A program made the position numbers and the translations under genes. A stretch of 64,000 bases of DNA, taken from contig CBIHNF010000002.1 in the NCBI GenBank assembly GCA_966211335.1, positions 62,001 to 126,000 on the forward strand, written 5' to 3'. Origin of the DNA: JAPWJZ01 sp966211335 (GTDB taxonomy: Bacteria; Pseudomonadota; Alphaproteobacteria; Micavibrionales; UBA2020). Shown here piece by piece: positions 52,250 through 59,776 of the stretch; the stretch's first letter is position 1, and the number at the start of each line of letters is the position of its first letter. The notes under the pieces are model-generated. The model was not told the origin of the DNA. It was given only the letters and a program-made list of their open reading frames with translations, and searched no databases.

Positions 52250-53407
52250 ATGCGCGATGACGACATCCAGAAACGAAAACTCGAAGCCCTCGGCCGCTTT
52301 GCCGGCGGCATTGCGCATGACTTCAACAATATCCTCTCCATCATCGAGGGCTACACGCAGGTCGCGCTGACTAAAGCGGCCGCGGGTACTGTCACCGCCG
52401 CCGATCTCGAAAAAATCCTCAACCTCACGCAGCGCGGCGCGGGCCTCACGCGGCAGCTGCTGGCCTTTTCACGACAGAAGGTCGACCCCGCCGGAAAAAT
52501 CAATCTCGCGGCGGCTCTCCGTGACCAGCGGGTATTGCTGACGCCGCTGCTGGGCAGCACCATCCGCCTGCACCTCAACCTGCCGCCGCGGGGCGTCTGG
52601 GTCATGGCCTCGGCGGATTTTGTCACGCAAATCATTCTCAACCTCGCCCTCAACGCCCGGGATGCGATGCCAAGGGGCGGCAGCCTGTCCATCACGCTGG
52701 AAACGACGGGGCAGGAAGCGCGGCTGATAGTGGCCGACAGTGGCGATGGCATCGCGCCCGCGCACCTGCCCCGCATTTTCGAGCCGTTCTTTACGACCAA
52801 GGAACAGGGCAAGGGCACCGGCCTTGGCCTTTCAGTCGTCTATGGCATCGTCGAGCAGCTCGGCGGCAGCATCCACGCGCAGTCGACTCCGGGGCAGGGC
52901 ACGCGGTTTGATATTACACTGCCATTGGTTCAGGCACCTGCTGCCATAGCACCACCCGACAAACACGAATTTAAAGATCGCACCATATTGATTGCGGAGG
53001 ACGAGCCGGAACTGCGCGATGTGCTGGCCGTCATTTTTACCGGCATGGAAATGAAGGTGCTGACCGCCGGCAACGGCAACGAAGCGATGGATGTGCAGCA
53101 TCGTTTCAAGGGCCGCATCGATTTCCTGCTCACTGATGTCGTCATGCCGGGGATGGACGGCGTGACACTTGGCGAAATGTTTGCCAAGGACCGGCCGGAT
53201 TCCAACGTCATTTACATGAGCGGCTACCCCTTCATGGATTCCCGCGTCGCACGGCCGCTGCCGGCAGATGCCGACTTTCTCCCGAAGCCGCTGCGCGACA
53301 GCAAAATCCGCGAGATCCTCCACCGCGCGCTCGAGCGGCGCGATGCCCGGTTGCGCGGCGAAGTGCCCCCCGATCCGCCCGAAGACGATCAACCGCCGGA
53401 GTTATGA
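52250..53407 (+). CDS. Soluble CckA-like hybrid histidine kinase
   Basis: A 385-aa protein with DHp (GGIAHDFNNILS, phosphorylated His23), an ATPase domain (N-box NLALNARDAM, DSGDGI, GTGLGLSVVYGI; about 60-230) and a C-terminal receiver (about 250-365, Asp in LLTDVVMPGMDG, Lys in FLPKPL). Sequence and order match the C-terminal half of CckA, but membrane and PAS sensor domains are absent. An upstream protein or a fused-off sensor must supply the signal. ATG 52250 is preferred over a frame opening at 52232. Confidence 0.9.
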   Translation: MRDDDIQKRKLEALGRFAGGIAHDFNNILSIIEGYTQVALTKAAAGTVTAADLEKILNLTQRGAGLTRQLLAFSRQKVDPAGKINLAAALRDQRVLLTPLLGSTIRLHLNLPPRGVWVMASADFVTQIILNLALNARDAMPRGGSLSITLETTGQEARLIVADSGDGIAPAHLPRIFEPFFTTKEQGKGTGLGLSVVYGIVEQLGGSIHAQSTPGQGTRFDITLPLVQAPAAIAPPDKHEFKDRTILIAEDEPELRDVLAVIFTGMEMKVLTAGNGNEAMDVQHRFKGRIDFLLTDVVMPGMDGVTLGEMFAKDRPDSNVIYMSGYPFMDSRVARPLPADADFLPKPLRDSKIREILHRALERRDARLRGEVPPDPPEDDQPPEL

Positions 53408-53488
53408 GAAAGCGGCCAGAAAAAACTTGCGCCAGCCCATGATTACCGCTTTTATATCAGTTAGTTAGTGAACCTGCGGGGCGGTTTT

Positions 53489-55012
53489 TTGTCACAAATC
53501 AAACAAGTGGACGTGTTGGTGATCGGCGGCGGCGTTAACGGCTGCGCCATCGCGCGCGATCTTGCCGGCCGCGGCCTCTCCGTCATGCTGGTGGAAAAGG
53601 ATGACCTTGCCTCTGCTACATCCTCCGCCAGCACCAAGCTTATTCACGGTGGTCTTCGTTACCTCGAACATTACGAATTTAGGCTGGTGCGCGAGGCATT
53701 GCAGGAACGCGAAGTGCTGTTGAAGGCGGCACCGCACATCATCTGGCCGCTCACCTTTATTTTGCCGCACCATAAAAAGCTGCGCCCGTGGTGGATGATC
53801 CGCCTCGGCCTGTTCCTCTACGACTATCTTGGCGGCCGCAAAATTCTTGAAAAATCGCACGGCAAGTATTTGACCGGTACGCTCGCCGGCGCGCCTTTGA
53901 AGCAGGAATTCCGCCGTGGTTTCAGCTATTCCGACTGCTGGGTGGAAGATACGCGCCTCGTGGTCTTGAACGCGCGCGATGCCGCCGACAAGGGCGCGGA
54001 AATCTGGACGCGCACGGAATGCACCGGCCTTGCCCGCCATACGGCGGAACCCTTGTGGACCGCCGCGCTGACAGACCTGCATACAGATGAAAAATTCGCG
54101 GTGCATGCCAAATTCCTCGTCAACGCCTCCGGCCCCTGGGTCAGCAAGACGCTCAAGCTGGCAGGCAGCGACTTCGGCAAATATAAAGTCCGCTGGGTCA
54201 AAGGCAGCCATATCATCGTGCCGCGGCTTTATCAGGGCGATCATGCCTATATCCTGCAGAATGATGATAAACGCATCGTCTTCGCTATTCCCTACGAGCG
54301 CAAATACACGCTAATCGGCACCACCGATGTCGACTACAAGGATGATATTGAGGAAGTGCGCATTTCGATGGAAGAGGTGGATTATCTCTGCAATGCCGTG
54401 TCCAAATTTTTCCGCCATCAGGTGAAGCCGGAAGATGTGCAATGGACCTATAGCGGCGTGCGCCCCTTGGTGGATGACGGCACGTCGGATGCGCAATCCG
54501 TCACGCGCGATTACATTCTCGACATGGAAGAATTTGAAGGCCTGCCCGTCCTCTCCGTCTACGGCGGCAAAATCACCACGCACCGCAAGCTCGCCGAACA
54601 TGCGGCGCAGCTGGTGACGCAAAAGATGGCAGTGGAATCGAAAGACTGGACAGAAGAATCCCACCTGCCGGGCGGGGAAGGCGGCGTCTTCCAGTTCGAC
54701 AACTTCGTCAAATCCCTGCGCCGCGAATACGCCTGGCTGCCGGAGGCGCTGGCCTACCGCTATGCGCGCGCCTATGGCACCCGCACGCGCGACTTCATCC
54801 GCCATGCCAAACGTTTGACCGACCTTGGCGAGCACGCCGGCGAAAACGTCTATGAAGCCGAATTGAAATACCTCGTTGACCGCGAATGGGCGATGACGCT
54901 GGAAGACGTGCTCTGGCGCCGCAGCAAGCTTGGCCTCCACACCACCGCTGAAACCCAAGCCAAAATCGCCAAACTCCTCGAAAAACTGCAAACCCATCAA
55001 GAGGCCGCGTAG
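53489..55012 (+). CDS. glpD: Glycerol-3-phosphate dehydrogenase (FAD)
   Basis: Oxidises glycerol-3-phosphate to DHAP at the membrane and feeds electrons to quinone. The 507-aa product has the FAD-binding motif VLVIGGGVNGCAIARDLAGR, SSASTKLIHGGLRYLEHYEF (about 43-62), and IGTTDVDYKDD and YGGKITTHRKLAEH in the second half. The start is TTG 53489 with GGGGCGG upstream; GTG 53468 is an alternative. It is followed by a foreign-looking membrane gene and then glpK. Confidence 0.95.
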   Translation: MSQIKQVDVLVIGGGVNGCAIARDLAGRGLSVMLVEKDDLASATSSASTKLIHGGLRYLEHYEFRLVREALQEREVLLKAAPHIIWPLTFILPHHKKLRPWWMIRLGLFLYDYLGGRKILEKSHGKYLTGTLAGAPLKQEFRRGFSYSDCWVEDTRLVVLNARDAADKGAEIWTRTECTGLARHTAEPLWTAALTDLHTDEKFAVHAKFLVNASGPWVSKTLKLAGSDFGKYKVRWVKGSHIIVPRLYQGDHAYILQNDDKRIVFAIPYERKYTLIGTTDVDYKDDIEEVRISMEEVDYLCNAVSKFFRHQVKPEDVQWTYSGVRPLVDDGTSDAQSVTRDYILDMEEFEGLPVLSVYGGKITTHRKLAEHAAQLVTQKMAVESKDWTEESHLPGGEGGVFQFDNFVKSLRREYAWLPEALAYRYARAYGTRTRDFIRHAKRLTDLGEHAGENVYEAELKYLVDREWAMTLEDVLWRRSKLGLHTTAETQAKIAKLLEKLQTHQEAA

Positions 55013-55014
55013 AT

Positions 55015-55599
55015 ATGGCGACCCGCGATGAAATGTTGTTCGGCAATTCCCTGCGAATTAACGCGGACAGGATAAATGAAACGTATAAATCGTTAATAAC
55101 GGTCTCTCTTGAGGCCTTCAAGTATTTATCAACAATTAGTGGTGGCGGTGCGGTTGCGTTGCTTGCGTACGCAGGTAGTGCTTTAAGGACGAACAGTCCG
55201 CTGCCAGACATCAAGACGCCTGTCATTTGGTTTTTGTGTGCACTTGGCATTTCAGGACTTTTATTGTTTCTTTGCTATTTGGCTCAGCTTCAGCTCTTGA
55301 ATCACTTACAAGAGGATAAAGCGGTGCAAAACACTAAAAAAACCGCTACATATGCTAAGACTCTAATGATTTGCGCGGTTTTTTGGCTCGTCAGTTTTTT
55401 CTGCTGTGCAAGAGGTCTTTACACCGCCGCGATCAATCTTAGTGACGCGGGAAAATTTAGTTTATCACCAATAGTAAAACCAATAGAGCCACCAGTTGCT
55501 GAGAAAAAAGCGGAAGAATTGCCTGTGGTTATGAAGGAAGTTAAGTCGAATACTAAGGCTTTGCGAACTGTTCATAAGTCTAAAACTGGAGCCAAATAA
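55015..55599 (+). CDS. Unknown membrane protein inserted between glpD and glpK
   Basis: A 194-aa protein with three hydrophobic segments (about 40-57, 70-93, 118-137) and a charged, Lys-rich C-terminal tail. Codon use is clearly AT-rich compared with the GC-rich glpD and glpK on either side, a sign of acquisition. It is neatly embedded: ATG three bases after the glpD stop and stop overlapping the glpK ATG (TAATG). It is not a glycerol facilitator (no NPA motifs). Family unknown. Confidence 0.75.
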   Translation: MATRDEMLFGNSLRINADRINETYKSLITVSLEAFKYLSTISGGGAVALLAYAGSALRTNSPLPDIKTPVIWFLCALGISGLLLFLCYLAQLQLLNHLQEDKAVQNTKKTATYAKTLMICAVFWLVSFFCCARGLYTAAINLSDAGKFSLSPIVKPIEPPVAEKKAEELPVVMKEVKSNTKALRTVHKSKTGAK

Positions 55600-57080
55600 T
55601 GCCCAAATTCATCCTCGCCATCGATCAGGGCACCACCAGCACGCGGGCGATTTTGTTTGATGAGGACGGCCGTATCACCGGCACGAGCCAGAAGGAACTG
55701 CAGCTCTACTACCCCGAAAACGGCTGGGTAGAGCAGAACCCTGAAGATATCTGGGACGATGTTGAATATACCTGCCGCGCCGTCATGTCGCAGCACAGCG
55801 TGCGCGCGGCGGATGTTGCCGCCATCGGCATTGCCAACCAGCGCGAAACCACCATCGTCTGGGACCGCAAAACGGGCGAGCCTGTCTGCAACGCTATCGT
55901 CTGGCAGGACCGCCGCACCGCGCCCTTCTGCGCGAAGCTGAAGCAGGAAGGCCGTGAAGATTTGTTCCGCAGCAAAACCGGCCTGCTGCTTGACCCCTAT
56001 TTCTCCGGCACCAAAGTCCGCTGGATTTTGGATAACGTCGAGGGCGCAAGGACGCGCGCTGAAAAAGGCGAGCTGGCTTTTGGCACGATTGACTGCTTCC
56101 TGCTCTGGCGTCTGACGGGCGGCGAAGTGCATGCGACGGATGTGACCAATGCCTCGCGCACGCTCATGTACAATATCGTCGACCAGAAGTGGGATGCGGA
56201 ACTGCTCAGCCTGCTCGGCATTCCCGTCAGCCTGCTGCCGGAAGTGCGCGACACGGCGGCCGATTTTGGCTCCACGCACCCCGACTTCCTCGGTGCGCCG
56301 GTGAAGGTCACCGGCATGGCGGGCGACCAGCAGGCGGCGCTGTTCGGTCAGGCCTGCTTCCGCCCCGGCATGGTGAAAAGCACCTATGGCACCGGCTGCT
56401 TCGCGCTGATGAACATCGGCGATGAATTTAAAGTCTCGCAGAATAAAATGCTGACCACCGTTGCCTACCGCATCAACGGCGAAATCGCCTATGCGATCGA
56501 AGGCTCGATCTTCGTCGCCGGTGCCGCCATCCAGTGGCTGCGCGACGGGCTTGGCATCATCAAATCCGCCATGGAAACGGAAGCGCTTGCACAATCGGTT
56601 GAGGATAACGGCGGCGTTTACTTGGTGCCGGCCTTTGCAGGTCTTGGCGCGCCCTATTGGAATCCGGAAGCGCGGGCAACTATCTCCGGCCTCACGCGCG
56701 GCGCGACCTCAGCGCATGTGGTGCGCGCGGGGCTCGAAGCGCAGGCCTACCAGACGGAAGACCTCATGCGCGCCATGGCGCAGGACGCCGGCTACCCCAT
56801 GACCGAAATCCGCGTCGACGGCGGCATGGTGCGCAACAGCTGGGTCTGCCAGTTCATCGCGGATATCACCTCGACGCCTGTGCTGCGCCCGCATGTGATT
56901 GAAACCACCGCCTTGGGCGCGGCGTATCTTGCGGGGCTGAAGGCCGGTTTCTTCTCCTCCGTCGATGAAATTTCGGAGGCTTGGCAGTGCGAACAGCGCT
57001 TCAGCCCGCAGATGCCGAGCCGCGAGCGCGACCGTTTGTACGGCGGCTGGCAGAAGGCCGTGCGGCAGGTCTTGGCTTAA
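55599..57080 (+). CDS. glpK: Glycerol kinase
   Basis: Phosphorylates glycerol with ATP to give the GlpD substrate. The 493-aa FGGY kinase has AIDQGTTSTRAILFDEDG at the start, WVEQNPEDIW, ANQRETTIVWDRKTGEP (about 85-101), GMAGDQQAALFGQ and TYGTGCFALMNIG. The end has GAAYLAGLKAGFF. One-base overlap with the upstream membrane gene. Confidence 0.97.
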   Translation: MPKFILAIDQGTTSTRAILFDEDGRITGTSQKELQLYYPENGWVEQNPEDIWDDVEYTCRAVMSQHSVRAADVAAIGIANQRETTIVWDRKTGEPVCNAIVWQDRRTAPFCAKLKQEGREDLFRSKTGLLLDPYFSGTKVRWILDNVEGARTRAEKGELAFGTIDCFLLWRLTGGEVHATDVTNASRTLMYNIVDQKWDAELLSLLGIPVSLLPEVRDTAADFGSTHPDFLGAPVKVTGMAGDQQAALFGQACFRPGMVKSTYGTGCFALMNIGDEFKVSQNKMLTTVAYRINGEIAYAIEGSIFVAGAAIQWLRDGLGIIKSAMETEALAQSVEDNGGVYLVPAFAGLGAPYWNPEARATISGLTRGATSAHVVRAGLEAQAYQTEDLMRAMAQDAGYPMTEIRVDGGMVRNSWVCQFIADITSTPVLRPHVIETTALGAAYLAGLKAGFFSSVDEISEAWQCEQRFSPQMPSRERDRLYGGWQKAVRQVLA

Positions 57081-57105
57081 AAACTCCAAGTTATTCCGCG
57101 CGGTT

Positions 57106-57120
57106 ACAACTAAAGGTTGT
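57106..57120 (+). promoter_or_regulatory. ACAAC-N4-GGTTGT element
   Basis: An imperfect copy of the palindrome at 52226, with the same 15-base length, 30 bases before the gene at 57151. Confidence 0.3.
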
Positions 57121-57150
57121 GTAGAATAATCCCGTGATTTAAAATGGGAT

Positions 57151-58410
57151 ATGGACAAACGTGCCGCAAAATCCGAAAACCTCACTCCCCTCCAGAAGCG
57201 GCTGAAAATTCAGGCGCTGTGCCAGCAATTGCTGAAACGGCAGGACGTCATTTCCTCAGGCAAGCTGCAGCTTCTCGGGCTTGGCAAGGTTAAGCGGCGC
57301 GCGGGCAGGGACTGGCCGGGGCTGCAAAAGATTGTGCATGAAACGGTGGATACCGTCTTCCGCCGCCACCTCACCGCTGCCGACCTCTCGCTGAAATATC
57401 AGGACGACAGCTACCTTGTCCTTTTCGCGCAGGAGACGGGCGAAGCGGCAGCGGAAAAAGCCGCGCGTATTGCAGCCGAGATTGGCGAACGGCTTTATGC
57501 CGCCAATGAAGCGCGCTTCGGCACTGTCAAAATTATTCCCAGCGCTGCGGCGCTCACCGCCGCTGATGTCGCCCCCGGCTCCGGCTTCTGGAACATGGGC
57601 GATGCGGAATTTGATGCGCCGGACCCAACCGTCACCGAAGTGCCTTTGGGGCAGGGCATTATCGCGGCGGAGGAAGACTTAGGCCTCAGCTTCGCTTATC
57701 AACCCATTTGGGAAGTGCCCAAAAACGCCGTGACTTCATTTCTTTGCTGGCCCCTGATGGCGGGTACGGGCGCCACCTTCGCCGCCTACCTGCGCGCCTT
57801 TAGCGGCAAAAGCTATCACGCGACGCTGGAGCATGACCTGAAGGTGCTGGAGCAAATGCGCCGCGACCTGCTGCGGCTTGAACGGGAGGACAAGCAGGTG
57901 ATGCTTGTCTGCCCGCTGCATTACGGCTCCGTCGTGCGGGATGAAGGTTTCCAGCACCTCATCCACCGCTGCGCCGCGATACCGGACGACCTGCGCAAAT
58001 ACCTTGTGCTCTTCATCATCGACCCGCCGCAGAAATTCATCGGCCGCGATCCGTTATGGTTTGCGCAAAATCTGCGGCGCAAATTATGCCGCGCCATCTA
58101 TGTGAACGTGCCGCCGCCCTATGACCTGTCGCACCCCGCTTTCAAGACCAGCGGCATCGATGGTTTGTCTTTTATCGTCGGGGAGGGGATGGAGGAGGAA
58201 AAAATCATGCCCGCGCTCGACCGCTTCTGCCTTGAATCAAAAGCCCTCGGCGCGCGCGCTGCTATTTTGGATGTGCCAAGCCGCAGCCTTGTCAGCCTCG
58301 CCATTTCCTATGAAGCGCATTATCTTGCGGGCGATGTCATCGCAGCGCCGGTCGATGCGCCGGACCAGATTTACCGCTTCAAGCATGATATGCTGTATTT
58401 AAAACCTTAA
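57151..58410 (+). CDS. Degenerate GGDEF/EAL-like protein, probably non-catalytic
   Basis: A 419-aa soluble protein not assigned to a family with certainty. Residues about 55-130 look like the end of a GGDEF domain (DDSYLVLFAQETGEAAAEKA in place of GGDEF). Residues about 175-415 follow an EAL layout: LSFAYQPIWEV like the EAL start, but the EAL triad, DDFG and the catalytic Glu and Lys residues are missing. It would then be a c-di-GMP receptor or a structural relic. It overlaps the convergent transporter gene by four bases. Confidence 0.5.
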   Translation: MDKRAAKSENLTPLQKRLKIQALCQQLLKRQDVISSGKLQLLGLGKVKRRAGRDWPGLQKIVHETVDTVFRRHLTAADLSLKYQDDSYLVLFAQETGEAAAEKAARIAAEIGERLYAANEARFGTVKIIPSAAALTAADVAPGSGFWNMGDAEFDAPDPTVTEVPLGQGIIAAEEDLGLSFAYQPIWEVPKNAVTSFLCWPLMAGTGATFAAYLRAFSGKSYHATLEHDLKVLEQMRRDLLRLEREDKQVMLVCPLHYGSVVRDEGFQHLIHRCAAIPDDLRKYLVLFIIDPPQKFIGRDPLWFAQNLRRKLCRAIYVNVPPPYDLSHPAFKTSGIDGLSFIVGEGMEEEKIMPALDRFCLESKALGARAAILDVPSRSLVSLAISYEAHYLAGDVIAAPVDAPDQIYRFKHDMLYLKP

Positions 58411-59648
58411 ACCAGCAGCATCAGCAGCGCGGCAATCAGCGCCGGCGGCGTCACAATTGCGCCCCATTTCAGGAATGTCCAGAAGCCCACATGCTGCCCC
58501 TCCCGCCGGATGGCAATGAGCCAGAGGATGGTCGCAAGCGACCCCGTGACGGAAAGGTTCGGCCCAAGGTCGATGCCGACCAGCACAGCATCCCGCAACG
58601 GCCCCGTGACATGCGCCGCCGCAACGGCCGTGCCGCCGATAAGGCCGGCCGGCAGGTTGTTCATCAGGTTTGAAATAAGCGCGATACCAAAGCCCGCCGC
58701 CAGCACGCCTGATGCAGGGCTCCAGCCTTCAAGTCGATGCAGAAGGCCCGTTGCGAAATCGAGGGCGCCTGCTTCGTTCATCGCGGCGATGATGACGAAA
58801 AGCCCTGCCACCAGCGGCAGCACGCTCCAGCTTACGTCCCGCAGCACGCGCCCCGCCGCGCGGCGGTCATAAAAGCTCACAGCGGCACAGGCCGCGAAGG
58901 CGGAAATACAGGCCGGCGCACCCAGCTCGCGGCCGAGGGCGGAGGCTGTCAGCAGGGCAACCGCCAGCAGAATAATGCCGCCCACAGTAATCTTTCCGGT
59001 GCGGGTCAGCGGCACCGCTTCCGGCGTTTCTTCCAGGCGGCCTTTCAGGTCACCGCGCGACAGGATGAGCAGGGCGATAAAGGTAAGAACAATCGCGGCC
59101 AGCGACGGCAGCGCGAAAATTTTCAGCCAGTCGAGCAGCGGCGGCAGATGCGCGCCATAGACGACAAGGTTGGCGGGGTTCGAGATCGGCAGCACAAAGC
59201 TCGCCGCATTGGCGATAAAGGCGCAGGCCATCAGGTAGGGCAGGGGTTTCGCCTTCGCCGCCTTGGTCGTCGCCAGCACCGCAGGCGTCAGCACCACCGC
59301 CGTTGCATCGTTTGAGAGCAGCACCGTAACGACCGTACCGACCAGATAAATATAGGTAAAAAGCCGTAGGCGCGAACCATTCGCACGCCGCACCGCTTCC
59401 GCCGCCACCCAGTCAAACACCCCCTCCCGCCGCGCCAGCTCCGCAATCACCATCATGCCAGAGAGGAACAGGTAAACATCCAGCCCCTTGGCCACCGCCG
59501 CCATCGCCGCCGGAAAAGCGATAAGCCCGCAGGCGATCAACACCGCCGCGCCGAGAACCGACCATATGGCCTCCGGCCAGGCCTTCGGCCGCACGAGCAC
59601 GAGCAGGATAGAGAGCAGGGAGATAAGCCAAATGAGGGTGTTTTGCAT
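58407..59648 (-). CDS. ArsB/NhaD-superfamily transporter
   Basis: A 413-aa integral membrane protein with about 11 helices of the ion-transporter superfamily. ArsB-like signatures are LSNDATAVVLTPAVLA (about 112-127) and, in the second half, LISNLMNNLPAGLIGG and GIDLGPNLSVTGSLATILWL. These closely resemble arsenite permease ArsB, though no arsR or arsC gene is nearby, so the substrate is open. Confidence 0.85.
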   Translation of the reverse strand: MQNTLIWLISLLSILLVLVRPKAWPEAIWSVLGAAVLIACGLIAFPAAMAAVAKGLDVYLFLSGMMVIAELARREGVFDWVAAEAVRRANGSRLRLFTYIYLVGTVVTVLLSNDATAVVLTPAVLATTKAAKAKPLPYLMACAFIANAASFVLPISNPANLVVYGAHLPPLLDWLKIFALPSLAAIVLTFIALLILSRGDLKGRLEETPEAVPLTRTGKITVGGIILLAVALLTASALGRELGAPACISAFAACAAVSFYDRRAAGRVLRDVSWSVLPLVAGLFVIIAAMNEAGALDFATGLLHRLEGWSPASGVLAAGFGIALISNLMNNLPAGLIGGTAVAAAHVTGPLRDAVLVGIDLGPNLSVTGSLATILWLIAIRREGQHVGFWTFLKWGAIVTPPALIAALLMLLV

Positions 59649-59761
59649 AAAAATCGCTTGATGCGTTCCGGATTACAACCAAAGTAGTATTGGACAACTT
59701 GTTAAACAATCTGCGCTAAGATAGCAGAGTTTTTTTGAGTTCGAACTTGAAATTCACCTTT

Positions 59762-59776
59762 TTAAAAGTGGCTTAA
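59762..59776 (+). promoter_or_regulatory. TTAA-N7-TTAA directly before the ankyrin/Sel1 gene
   Basis: A perfect CtrA-type spacing (TTAA-AAGTGGC-TTAA) abuts the ATG at 59777. Bound protein would block translation-site transcription, so a repressor role or chance are both possible. Confidence 0.3.

Noticed and set aside
58407..59648. An arsenic resistance operon
   Set aside because: Only an ArsB-like permease is present; no arsR, arsC or arsA neighbour is found.
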